From NCBI RefSeq assembly GCF_016808095.1, contig NC_068970.1, positions 18,892,501 to 18,956,500 on the forward strand: DNA of 64,000 nt. Direction: 5' to 3'. The first letter of the stretch is position 1; every line of letters starts with the position of its first letter. The stretch is from Vigna angularis (taxonomy: Eukaryota; Streptophyta; Magnoliopsida; Fabales; Fabaceae). Position numbers and translations under genes: made by a program. This document shows positions 1 through 11,473 of the stretch, piece after piece. The notes under the pieces are model-generated. The model worked only from the letters and a program-made list of their open reading frames with translations. It had not been told where the DNA came from and did not search any database.

Positions 1-598
1 TTGACCGTCCCCACGATTCTAGGGTTTGGTTCGAGTAAGAGAAAAAACAAAATTAAGAAAGAAGAACAACTAGGTCAAAAGAACTCACCGGAACGCAGGG
101 CAACGCGTTAAATCTTGTTGCCGCGAGCGACTTGCTCCACCAAAGCCACAGTGACGTGTTCCACCAATTTAAGACGAACGCATGAAATTTGAGCGAAAAT
201 AAAGAGTGAAATTGGGGCAGTGGGTTTGATGAATCTGAAATTTAGGATACAGTGGGTTGTGGTCGATAGTGAAAAGAAACTCTAGGGATTTTGGTTGATA
301 GTGAAAAGAAACACGGGGGAAAAGCAAGAAACTCGAGGGAAAGAGACCACGTAAACTCAACTTTTTTTAAAATTTTTTAAATGTCTAATAGATAGCGTTT
401 TCTTAACAATGAGCTATCTGTTTCAACACAATAGATAGCTTTTTCAAGAAACTACCATCTATAGATTTATTTTAAATTATAAATTAAAAAGATAATATTA
501 ATTACTTATAAACAGCATTTTTCCAAAAAACATATAGATAACGTTTTTCCGAAATAGTACTTATTTAAAAAGCGTCATGATCAATTTTGTAGTAATAA
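1..598. mobile_element. possible end of a CACTA-type DNA transposon running off the left edge
   Basis: From about 380 to 560 a short motif recurs in both directions: variants of AGATAGCGTTTT, AGATAACGTTTTTCC and CAGCATTTTTCC. The stretch stops near 590 with TTTTGTAGTA. Short subterminal repeats in both orientations next to a terminus like ...GTAGTG are typical of CACTA (En/Spm) ends. The last base does not fit the canonical terminus, the other end is outside the window, and no target duplication can be tested. Positions 1-360 hold no gene that I recognise. Confidence 0.3.
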
Positions 599-1170
599 GA
601 AAAAGGTACTAATCTTAATCTGACTTTATTTAATATTTATTAGTTAAATGATTACTATTTTCCTTTATATTAATAGCACTTATGTACGAGTAAAAAGCGT
701 TTTAACCCACTTAACAATAGTGAAATAAATTTGAGTAAAACACATGTGACACTCCGAATAATTTTAGTGGAATACCTTCCATCAAGCCTTTTTTTTATTA
801 GAGGAAATAGAGATGAAGGTATACAAATTAAAATCACTTCCTATTATTTGATAAGAGTAAATAAACTACTACGTTCCGAGACTAAAAAAATTTGATGACC
901 TCTTGTTTTTCTTAATTTTATCACTCTTACTTATTTATATATAGTTGAGTATAGTTTTAAACTTATATTTTTTTGTTGAAATTACGTTTAGCTTTTTTAA
1001 TTTCGTGTCTTATATTATTATTTTATTTATTTGTAATTACTTGTATTAATAGTTGTTATATTATTAAGTATATTTGCTCTAGATTATATATTTATTCTAG
1101 ATTTATTGTAATAAAATTCTTCTTATTGTTATAGAAGACAAATATGTTAAAACTTAGGGACAGGAGAGGT
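599..1170. other. AT-rich spacer, nothing recognised
   Basis: No open frame, repeat or motif stands out. Homology to the RING gene further right begins only near 1171. Confidence 0.5.
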
Positions 1171-3821
1171 CAAAAGACTTGCTACTGAGTCTCAGGTGAG
1201 AGCTAACAACAATGTGAATCCGTTACCACCATCACTTTCTGTGGTGCAACAACAGTATCAGTTCCTCCGTGGCCGCCATGTTAATCTAAACAATGAAGGG
1301 ACACCTTTTCCTCCACCCAATACGCCTGACGGGATGACTAATACTGATGATGAAAGAAGAGGTTATCATGCTCCGATACCAAGTCAAGCGAGTTTGCCTT
1401 TCAACTGAGCCTCATCACATTCCCAACTGTTTCCTCTGCAACCCTCACATTCCGTTCGGCCTCTATCCCTAACAGTAGTTCATTCATGTCCAGTTCTGCC
1501 CCCAGCGTTAACAACCCAACCATGAGGAATGCTCCTCACTCAATATCCTCTCCGTGTGCTCACGCTAGAATCGATAATATGATTCCATATTTTGAACACA
1601 GAAATGACATGTTTGGTCCTGTAGTTACATCCAGTTATCGACCAAACGGTTCTTACGTTGATAGTGATCGAGAGACTACTAGAAGGGCTCTCCTTTATGG
1701 TCTCCGTCAGTTCGAAGCCCCGGAATCGGAACCACTGCAATTACTGCCTGGAATTATGGGCAATGGTGGCAGAGTTAGTAATGCTGGAGCCAATACGTAC
1801 CATCTCTGAGTGATTATAGCGCTATTTCTTCCACAGGGCTCACGAGGAACGAACCGTTCTGCTCCAGCAAGTAGTTCTGGCACTCAGAACCATCATAGGC
1901 CAATACCACAATTTCCTTCTCTTGAATCACCGAGGTCTTGTTTACTTGAGTGGATTTGAGGGAGAGTAATTGAGGAGATTTGAGAGGATTTGAAAATAAT
2001 TTTTGTTGTTTATTTGAGTCAATTTGGAGGTAAGTGAGAATGAATTTGGAAGTAAAGTTTCTGAGAATTAGGGGAGGATTTGATTGACGTGACAGATTAA
2101 AAAAATTTACTTCCAAATCCAATCTCATTTACCTCCAAATTCACTCAAATAATCAATAAAAAAATTTATTTTCAAATCCTCTCAAATCCCCTCAATTACT
2201 CTCCCTCAAATCCACTCAAGTGAACAAGACCTAAGGGAGCTTCCATATGAGGTATGCTCAATTCCTTTTACCTTCACATAATTAAGTAATACAAATATTA
2301 TTATTATTGTTATTATATCCAGATATGAATGTGGGATCAATATAAATTTTGGTGATAAAATACATATAAATTTGGTGGCTTTATAGTTGTAATTAAAAAA
2401 GAAAAGGAAGAGTTACAACTGTTGATCTTCATCTATACTTGGCTCTGTATTTATTTACCTCCATATATACCACAAACATGCATTTGTCAGACACTACTAA
2501 ACTTTTTTTATCACTTTTCTTATCATTGTGCTGACAAAAAAAAAACTTTTCTTATCATTGTATATTCTTATTATATCTTTAGTTCATTTTTTTTTTCTCT
2601 TTTAACGTGTTGAATAGTAGGAATGGATATGTCTATCCCTGTTATATATTATGGTTGAAGTTCTTTCTAAATATTGCGAGATAATTTAGTTAAATAATCG
2701 GTGGAAAATGATTCTTGAAGTGCCATATGTGTCTAAAAATAATAAATTTTCTTATAAGTTCTTTGAAATTGTTGTGGACATTGTGTATGAGTTATGTGAC
2801 GGAACGTAAAGAAATATATTTTAATCGTAGAAATTCATGCAATGATTTGTAACAATGTGGATCCTATCGAAAACAATGCATAGTAGTTCGACTATTTTGA
2901 CCAGATGAGAATCTACGAACTTGTTGAAAAATTTGTAAATAGGAAAGATAAGAACATTAATCTCCATTAACTAGTGTCATTTCTTTTATTTTTATATATC
3001 CTTTCCATGACAACAGAAGGGCGCGATCGAAAACAATTCTTGTATAAAGTGAACAAAACTTTGATGCACATTAAAACGGTATACTTGTTTTATCACAAAT
3101 TTTGAAGTATGCTTTAAGTTGAAAATTTTATCATTCTTTGTTTCGCGGTTTGATGCATAAATTCTTGTTTGTTTACCGTCATAATTTCGTTGGTAACTAA
3201 TATAGCTTTCACCTAGTGAATTGTTTGGAATTTTATTTTTCATACAGTTTCGATCTCTCCTTCAGGTAGATTTTCATGCTCTTACACTCAAATTCTATAT
3301 AGACGATGATGCCTTATAATGATTTTACCTAGCCAATTTCAATCATTTATCTTCTGAGAATAACTTTTAAAAAGTTACTATAACTTTAAGTTTAGACAGA
3401 AAGGAAGCAATGCATTTTGAGTTTCTATTTAAAAAGTATTATTTCACGCAAATTGAGCACCTGGAGTATTTGGGACGTCGCAAGCATTCACAGGACTAAG
3501 TCTGGAAACGATAATGCAGTTCATGGAACGTGAGATTTTCTTGGTTGATGAAGATGTCTCAGAAGAAACTAAAGAAGGATGCCCCGTCTGTCTGGTCAGC
3601 GCTACTACTTCATTCATTATCTTCTTCATTCATTATGTTTCCATAACTCGTATATTAATTTTTGTTTTCAACATAGAAGAATTTTGCAGGGGAAAGGATA
3701 TTGGGAAGCTAGTGTGTTCACAAGTTTCACTTTGATTGCATTAAAGAGTGGCTCATGCAGAGGAATCTTTGCCCTGTCTGCAGAAGAATCGCGTTGGAAA
3801 GACTTAATGACCCAAGTCTAG
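1171..3821 (+). pseudogene. broken partial duplicate of the MBR-like RING-H2 gene
   Basis: Several blocks match the intact gene at 11474-14698. Positions 1171-1930 match the second half of its large exon 2: shared words include SQVRA, HSISS, MFGPVV, SYVD and LLPGI. Positions about 3450-3597 match the exon ending in CPVCL, and 3676-3821 match the last RING exon. The 5' half and the two small middle exons are missing. The reading frame is stopped at 1406-1408 and again at 1807-1809. The exon at 3450 has small indels that shift frame, and a deletion of a few bases in the last exon removes the central Cys/His pair of the RING. A 300-bp MITE sits at the end of the exon 2 block. It is a tandem duplicate that has decayed, in the same orientation as its parent about 10 kb downstream. 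I see no sign of a working product. Confidence 0.85.
1933..2232. mobile_element. foldback MITE (300 bp) inside the RING pseudogene
   Basis: The stretch begins AGGTCTTGTTTACTTGAG and ends with the near-exact reverse complement (CTCAAGTGAACAAGACCT). The inverted match runs through most of both halves, so the strand could fold into one long hairpin. It has no coding capacity. Flanks resume similarity to the intact gene right after it (GGAGCTTCC, then a GGTATGC-like splice donor), so it was an insertion at the exon end. No clear target duplication is visible, so the superfamily is left open. A relative lies at 9925-10245. Confidence 0.8.
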
Positions 3822-3944
3822 TATATATACTTGAATAATTGAAAAGCGAGAAATACATATTATGAGCTTTTACTACTTTTTTATAATAAATAATCATCAC
3901 TAAGTATCGTTACATGGACACCTAAATAATATTTATCATACTCC

Positions 3945-3946
<2 letters not shown>

Positions 3947-4017
<71 letters not shown>
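3947..4017. repeat. (AT)n microsatellite, about 71 bp
   Basis: Uninterrupted AT dinucleotide run just downstream of the RING pseudogene. Confidence 0.97.
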
Positions 4018-4019
<2 letters not shown>

Positions 4020-6360
4020 GTTTGAACTTTTACAACTGAACAAATACTTTCCAAATTTTATATATTTGGTATATAGGATATATATAATTTTAATTACTTA
4101 CTAGTTTTGATTTCAAATTTCGTTCTCTATATCACATTCCATATTACTTAGGTAATCTAACCCACTATTTGAGAAAGAAGCTTCAATATTAATCATATTT
4201 AGACTTATAAATTGTCTTAATCACTGTCCTCTGTCGAAAAAAAAATTAAAGATTCTAAATATTTTACCTTAAAACTTTTACCTTTTCTTAAAATCTCCCT
4301 ATTTTTCTGCTGAAACAAATTATCATGAAACAAATTATGATGATTACGTCTGTTAATGAACTTTTTATTTACTCAATACTTATTTCTTCGCTTAAAATTA
4401 CTTTTAACTAGTTTTTTATTAAATTTCATGGAGAAGTAATTTTATTTTATATTAAATGAAAATCTCATTTAATTAAAATTATAACATTTTGAAATCAATT
4501 CTATCTTGAACTTTTATTTATTTCAGTTATACTTTTAGATGAATCTCATTAATTAGTACAGATTATATAATTGAAAACAATACTGCAACCAAATTACAAC
4601 TCGCCCTTAAAAGATCAAATATAATCTTCCTCTGTGCAGTGGTCAGCTTCCTCTAGTGTATTTCTGCATAGCAGATTCTCAATATGATTTTCGGAAGCTT
4701 TTTCAACAAATTGAAGACATCCGTTTTTTCAGATTTCAAAGCTTGTGAGATTTCTCATCTTTCTGACCTATTTTAATCGATTGAGCATTCTCAATTTAGT
4801 GTTTGCAACTTCTAATCCCATCGAGCTCCTCATTTTGCACTGAAAACCCTAATCACGAAATTGGTCAATATCCAGCATACTTGGGATATATCAGTTTTCA
4901 ACACTACTACAACACTCGTACTTTTGCTATTTTAGAGTATTCGGACTTCATAGGTTAGTGGAGTGGAGGCAGTAATAGGGAGGGTAGATTGAATGATTTT
5001 TAAATCTATGGCAATATATAGGAGGCGGAAAGACATTTAGGAAATTATAGCATAGAATTTCATGATGAATAATATATTCTTAAAAATTTTGTTTCTAAGT
5101 CCGAAGATGTGTGATTTATGTAGTACAAAACCTCACTTAATATGATAATAGTGTTCGGTGCATTATCGTAGTTAGTGAATCACATTATTTGCATACTCTT
5201 TACGTTGCTGAGTGTTTAGCAATCTATTTCGCTCTGTTATAGGGATGGTGACTGAATGGAAGAACTCCAAATCTCATTTTGTAGGCTTCATTGTTTTTTT
5301 TTTTTTTCATTCTTGAGATTTCTTTATACGGATATATGTATGTATGAGGAACATGAACCTATCATCTCTTGTTAGTGTTTGTTATTGTAATGAGGGTAAT
5401 ATATATAGATAGATAGATAGATATCCAAGAAAGATGAAGTTTGGCTAATTGGGTTTGATAAGGGTGTTTATAGTTGGCATTGAGATTGTAAACCACTGTG
5501 GATTACCACCAATAATTAATTATGAGTTTATGATCCTTCTTTAAGTATGTAGAAGAATTATGATGCTTCTAGCTTCCAATCAAACTTCTATGTGGCCTTA
5601 TAAGAATCTTTTCTGCAATTGGCGTCAACATGATTCCCTAATGACTGGTTCTCGCTCACTGTTTGTTCACCTATAATTTGCAAGATGAGTGCAGGTTTAA
5701 CGCCTCATATAACTGTTATTATAAAGGGCACAGTTCTTGTGAGCTAGGAGTCTCTAAAAAGTTTTTATCCAAACCTTTTACTTGAAAGAAGGGGTTGAGA
5801 GGGAATCTAAGGTCTGCATGTAGTTGTAGAGAAAGAATCAGAGAAATCTACATTGAAGTTGCAGAACTAGTCTTATGGCTAGAGTTGAGCATATTTTTGT
5901 TTCGTGACAAAAAGACCTACATGGGTGGTTTTTCTAGTGAGGAAGCCTCTCAAAATTTGCAGGCTAAATTGATTTACCTTTGTAATGCAAAGGTAAAACT
6001 GAAATAGCCAACAAGAACTATAAACTATGTTGATGTTGCAAAATAATCCATTTTTTCAGCAAATATATTAAAAGTCCGTGTTAAAGTTAGATTTCACTAT
6101 TTTGTCACTTTTTTTTAAGTTTAATTATTATTCATAAAATGCAAATAGTCATCTTTTTTGGAAATTATCTTCACTCTAATATGATTTTTAATGATTTCTT
6201 TAATAATAGATATGTATAAAAACATTAATAGTATTTTCTTTTGTTGAAAATTTTTTTATAATATGTAAATTGGTAAGTTTCGTACTTGGAAAATTCAAGT
6301 TAACATTTTAACCACAAAAATTTCTACTAAATAGTTAAATGCTCTTAAAGAAAAAAAATG
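4018..6360. other. intergenic, nothing recognised
   Basis: AT-rich DNA with a poly-T run near 5290-5307 and a short (ATAG)n run near 5404-5422. A slightly less AT-rich patch at 4610-4960 and short open frames at 5795-6007 show no domain, splice structure or similarity that I can name. Confidence 0.5.
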
Positions 6361-6374
6361 ATTTTAAGTCTAAC

Positions 6375-6605
6375 TCAATTCCACAAAATCGGCTTGTAAA
6401 GTGAGGTTTGCACTCCACTTATATAGTATAATTTGATTTTATCTTTAATCGATATAGGACTTCCAACACACCCCTTCACGCCGAGGTATAGACATCTCAC
6501 GAGCGTGAGAGTAGAATTAATGGGTGTTCCGATGATGGTTCGACAGTGGTTCAACAACGGATGGAACAGAATGTCCACATAGATCTCCAACACACTCCCT
6601 TCACG
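6375..6605. repeat. dispersed legume-type repeat (TCTAACTCAATTCCACAAAA...)
   Basis: The phrases 'cacaaaatcggcttgtaaag', 'tgaggtttgcac' and 'ataggacttccaacacac' are the hallmark wording of a short non-coding repeat that I know from many legume genomes. Two copies of the phrase 'CCAACACAC(T/C)CC' mark both sides of its right part. Recognition is from memory and the element ends were not defined. Confidence 0.5.
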
Positions 6606-6889
6606 ATCCTTAATTTATTTAGAAATCCAATTAAATCCTTAATAAAATCTCATTTTAAATAATAGATTTTTATTTATAAACTATATTAGGAAAAATTATT
6701 TAAAATATCCAAATGTAGTTCCATCACTATTAAACATTTTCAAAGCCGCTTCAATTAAAAAAACTCATCAAACCAACTATAAACTTTATCTGTGTCAAAA
6801 AAAAATTAGTTAGAAATAAAAAAGTAATTTTAAGAATTGAGAGGAAAAGAGAAATGTTAATTTAAAGGTAAACTAGAAAAGAATAAAAG

Positions 6890-7392
6890 CTAATGTGCGA
6901 AATTTGAAAACAATTAATATTTCTTATTTAGTATACTTAGCATAGGTCTGATGCTACAATTAATGTAATTTAATTTTTTATTTATTTCTTCTCCTCAGGT
7001 TATAACTAATGTCATTTAATTTTTTTTTCTTTAATCGATGTTTTCATTAATATTTTTGTTTTTATTTATTGATCTTTTTAAGTGTCAGTTTAACAGACAT
7101 TTTCATTAATATTTTTATTTTGTTTTCTTTACTTAGTGTAAGTTATATCAATGTTTATATTAATAAAAAAGATATTCTGTGGGGTTGGTTTGGTCCACAT
7201 AGTATTTAATATTTTATTTTTATTTTTATTTATTGGTGAACTTGTGTTTGTTTAAAATGGGTTTGACTCACTCTATTTTTTTTATTTTATTTTTGTGTCG
7301 TATTAAATTTGATTTTGATCGATTTTAATAATATAATTTTCTAGACCGATGCTACTTAATAACAATTTATAATCAATACTGTTGTAGTGAAG
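6890..7392. mobile_element. possible CACTA-type remnant
   Basis: Short motifs built on 'GATGCTAC..TTAAT' and 'TTTTCATTAATATTTTT' recur between 6940 and 7365. The stretch closes at about 7392 with TGTTGTAGTG, which looks like a CACTA right terminus. No transposase and no matched left end were found. Could be chance in AT-rich DNA. Confidence 0.25.
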
Positions 7393-8059
7393 TGCGGTCT
7401 AATCATGTTTAGTTTTTTTATAGAAAGTATTCCTTTGTTTTTATGTATGAATTGTGTTTGGTTTTTCATGTTTTTTTATTTGTATTTGTATTTTTTTGAA
7501 TAATTTTCATAACAAATGAATTATGTATTACGATGTGTCCGCTTAGCTAATATGATGACAAATGAATTATGTATTATAAGATGTCAGCTTAGCTGAAATA
7601 GTATATCTAACACGGGTTTATAAAAAAATATTACATAAAAACATATTTACATAATTATTATTTATTAGAGTGATAAAAAAGAAATAATTTTGTTTCAAAC
7701 TCAAATTTGTATAGATAACATTGATTTATTAAGGTCAATAAGACACCTAAGACATTATTTTATGAAGTTTCATGTCTTTCTTTTAAGTGACCCTTAAGGA
7801 AAGTAAGAGATAAAGGTGATTCTTCATACAATGACTTTTGAATGTATAAAAACAAGTTCTCCCATTAAAGACTTAGTAGTGTCGATGCAATATCAAATTT
7901 ATTAAGACAACATAATTAAGACAATTATTACATTTGAAATATTTTCCATTTTAAAATTTTATTAAAAGAAGTCTCAAAAAAATTAAAATTAAAATTTTAT
8001 ATAAATTATCTTTGATCTCAACTTCTAAACAATAGAATTCTAACATTATAAAAAAATTC

Positions 8060-8490
8060 TTAAATATCAACTAATTTTAGAGACAAAAAATAATTAGTCA
8101 TGGTAGTGATTAATTTAGATATTAAGTTATAAAATAAAAATTATTGATCTTTAAAATAATTACTATTATGAATAAAAAATTATAATGAGTAACCAAACGT
8201 TACCAATATTTTAGCTATCAAAGTAATTAATGCTTAAATTGGTTAATAATTATAAACTTTTATACAGTCATTAATATATATTAATGACAAATTAATTAGA
8301 AATTAATTTTTTTATAACTAAAGTCTTAGTAATTAATGTTATTGACTAATTTAAAGTATAATTAGTCATTCATTATAATTTTGTATTCATAATTGCCTAC
8401 TTTAAAGACTAATAATTTTTACTTTATAAATTAGTATTTAAATTAGTTACTAAAATGAATAATTATTTTTTATTTTTAAAATTGATAACT
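8060..8490. mobile_element. foldback MITE-like element with long inverted arms
   Basis: The left arm from about 8066 (ACTAATTTTAGAGAC, GTAGTGATTAATTTAG, AAAATAAAAATTATTG) is mirrored by the right arm ending about 8485 (CAATAATTTTTACTTT, TTAGTTACTAAAATG, TTTTTAAAATTG). The arms are about 200 bp each and imperfect. It is non-coding. The AT-rich composition makes exact ends and the target duplication unclear. Confidence 0.55.
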
Positions 8491-9258
8491 ATTTATAAAA
8501 TTTATTTAGTGTGAACCTGTTTTTTGCATATCAAAATAAATTCAGATTATCTGTATTTTTTTTGACAGCTATCCACTTTAAATATAGAAAACTTTCCCCG
8601 GATAAAAAGGGAGAAATAAATTAACTATTTAATGCTTGTAGGCAGTTTTAATTAAAACAGATTAATAATAATGAGCATTCATTATTAACTATGCATTAAT
8701 AAATGTAATAAAAAAATTAACTTTAATAAAATATTTATAAAAATTATTGTTTTTTTTATGTTACATTAATTAAAGATTAAAAATATAAAAAACAAAAGTA
8801 ATTCGTAAACTTTAAAAATGAATTTAAATAAAATTTTTAAAACACAACATTTTGAAAGAGGAATGGAAAGAAAATATTCAAAACTCTTTAACAAAAAAAA
8901 AGAAAAAGAGAATTTTCAATGTTTTCTTTAGAAAAAGAGGATTTAATGTTTTCCATATTTCACTTATTGACTGCATGTTTTCTAGAAAAGGAAAAAAAAA
9001 ATAAAAAACTGAAGATTTTCAGAAAAATGTTCACAAAACACCAAAGCCTGAAAAGGTGAGTGAAAGAGGGAGAAACACGAGGATGTCATCTGGATATTTT
9101 GTCGCTAGTTCCCTCTGCCAGCGTTCTTCCTATGCGTTTCTTAAATTAACAGCTTCCACTCCATTAATGTAAGATCAACGTAAGAATCAGAATTCTATAA
9201 TAACCCAAACACTGCGTTTGCAAGACAAACCTCTCTAGTTATGCTTATAAATCAAACT

Positions 9259-9268
9259 ATATATATAG
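9259..9268 (+). promoter_or_regulatory. candidate TATA box for the RING-H2 gene
   Basis: TATATATATAG is followed by a C/A-rich leader (cacccttcactattcac) that looks like a plant 5' UTR. The coding start is 2.2 kb away, so use of this promoter requires a 5'-UTR intron of roughly 9.4-11.4 kb. A possible acceptor lies at 11450 (TTTTCAG before CCTTCAG). This is inference only. Confidence 0.35.
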
Positions 9269-9924
9269 CCTCACCCTTCACTATTCACTTCAACTTTTCA
9301 AAATATACACAATTCAGATACAGACTCAAACAACTTCCTTCACAGACTAAGTGAGCAAATTCCCATGGGTACCCTCTTCATCTTCTTTTAGATATAGATC
9401 TCACTTACTGTTATAATGGGATCTCTTTTCTCCCTTTTTTTTCGCCCTTTGATTGTTGGTTTTTTTCTAAAAAAATGGGTTTTTTATATGTGCGTGAATG
9501 TGTTATTTCAGATCACTCATGCATGCTTTATTTTTGTTCATCTCACCCCTTTTCGTGTCTTAACTCTTTGTTTTTTATATTAACAGATTTGCTCTGACCG
9601 ATTTGGTATTTAGGGTTTTTGTTTGTCAAAAATTATTTTTTGAAGCAAAATATTTTCTTATGTGGCTTAGAGTGCAAAGGGTACTCTAATTCTTATAGAT
9701 CAAAATTGTATTTTCAAAGAAATAAGCATCAAGTTTTCATATTAATTTTTGTTTTTAATTAATGCTTTTATTTTACTCATCTATTTCTTAAGGGAAATTC
9801 GTTTTTTCTTTTTCGTTTTTATCATTATTACCTTTTTTATATAAATGATATTATTTTTTATGTTTAATTATTAAAATCAAGGAAAAATGAGTCGTAAATT
9901 AAGTGTTGGCACAATTTGACCCGG

Positions 9925-10245
9925 TCTATTACACTTTATTCACTTGAATGAATTTGGAGGAGAGAGATTTAATAGATTTGAGAGGATTTAGAAATAAATT
10001 TTTTGTTAGTTTATTTGAGTGAATTTGGAGTTAATTGAGAGTAGATTTTGAAGTAAATTTTTTAATCTGTCACATCCATCAAATCATACACTAATTATCA
10101 CAAACTTTACTTTCAAATTCATTCTCAGTTACCTCAAAATCTACTCAAATAAACAAAAAAAAATTTACCTTCAAATCCTCTCAAATTCATTCTATTAAGT
10201 CCTCTCAAATTCATTCCATCACTTCCTCCAAATCCATTAAGTCTT
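9925..10245. mobile_element. second copy of the foldback MITE family
   Basis: Left half carries GAATTTGGAGGAGAG, GATTTGAGAGGATTTAG and TTTATTTGAGTGAATTTGG. The right half holds their reverse complements, ending CCAAATCCATTAAGTC. The same words occur in the MITE at 1933-2232, in the same order, so the two belong to one family but inserted independently. Confidence 0.7.
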
Positions 10246-10422
10246 AGTAAGAATCTTCGGAGAGAGAAAAAAACTTTAAACTCTTAAGTTAGGGGTAGTA
10301 ACTTAGAAGTCCAATAAAACAAAATGTTATACCCTCTTTTATTGTTAACTTACATGCATGATTATGAATTTTAATGGTAAATATTTAATGTATACAGAAC
10401 CTTTTCAATTATCTGCAATGCA

Positions 10423-10496
<74 letters not shown>
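10423..10496. repeat. (TTA)n microsatellite, about 74 bp
   Basis: About 25 unbroken ATT/TTA units. The poly-Leu and poly-Ile frames across it are artefacts of the repeat. Confidence 0.97.
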
Positions 10497-11473
10497 GTTT
10501 GAGTAATAATTCCCGCTTGCATGTTCTTTTAAGTAATAGTTATGCCTTCTTCTATCTATGGTGTTTAACATAACTATGCCGATTGATTCTCTCATACTAG
10601 AAATGATTTTTGTAGTCCATTAATTATAGTATCCTTATATTTTTACACTACATTTATGAGATTATAATTGGTGAATCTAGATTAGGAAGATTCAAATTAT
10701 AATCTTTCAAACGATTATCCTAGTTTATAGCTTTTCATTCATGTATAAACATATTTGCAACAATCACAATGTGTTACATATATCATAGTACGTATTCAGA
10801 TATAATTTATCACGTGGGCAAGGATAGAAATCACTTGTCCCTGTTCTCTTGTCATTACAGGAGGACAACGATAAGCTAACACAGGAGAAACAACTACAGC
10901 CATTGTTTTTTTTTTTTTTTTTTGTTTAAATCATATAAAAATCCTCTGATAGATTTTGTAGTTCGATGCCATACATTGATAAAAATTAAACATTGACTTC
11001 CTTTTTCAGCAATTAAATACCAGATTTATCCAAAATTATTCATATTTTGACAGGAACTAAACTTATTAATTATTTCCTTTCATATATTATTCTGAATTAT
11101 GAATTAACATGCCTTTTGATTTCTTATAGAATAATGATACTATGACACGTTTTTATATGTATTAGATAAATAATACAAGAATAAATTAGTTATAAAAGTA
11201 TAAATTTTTGTATTTTAAAAAAAAAAATAAGAAAATATATTACAATAAGAATGTAAAAGATTTAGGTACGTAAAATTATTTTTTTTTAAATTATATCATT
11301 TCATTGACACTGCTGCCTACATTGCCACTAATGGCAAAATAATTCAGTGTTTTGAAATAGTATTTTCTTATGGCCCTCACGCAGGCTTAGTGACTCAGTA
11401 GGAGACACATTAGCCAGTCTTCATCCTTGTCTCTCCGTTGAATTTTCAGCCTTCAGAAGTGAAATTAACAACG

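Noticed and set aside
169..360. Minus-strand 63-codon frame at the left edge
   Set aside because: Composition only; no recognisable motif and it overlaps the possible transposon end.
10358..10595. Poly-Leu and poly-Ile frames
   Set aside because: Produced by the TTA repeat on either strand.
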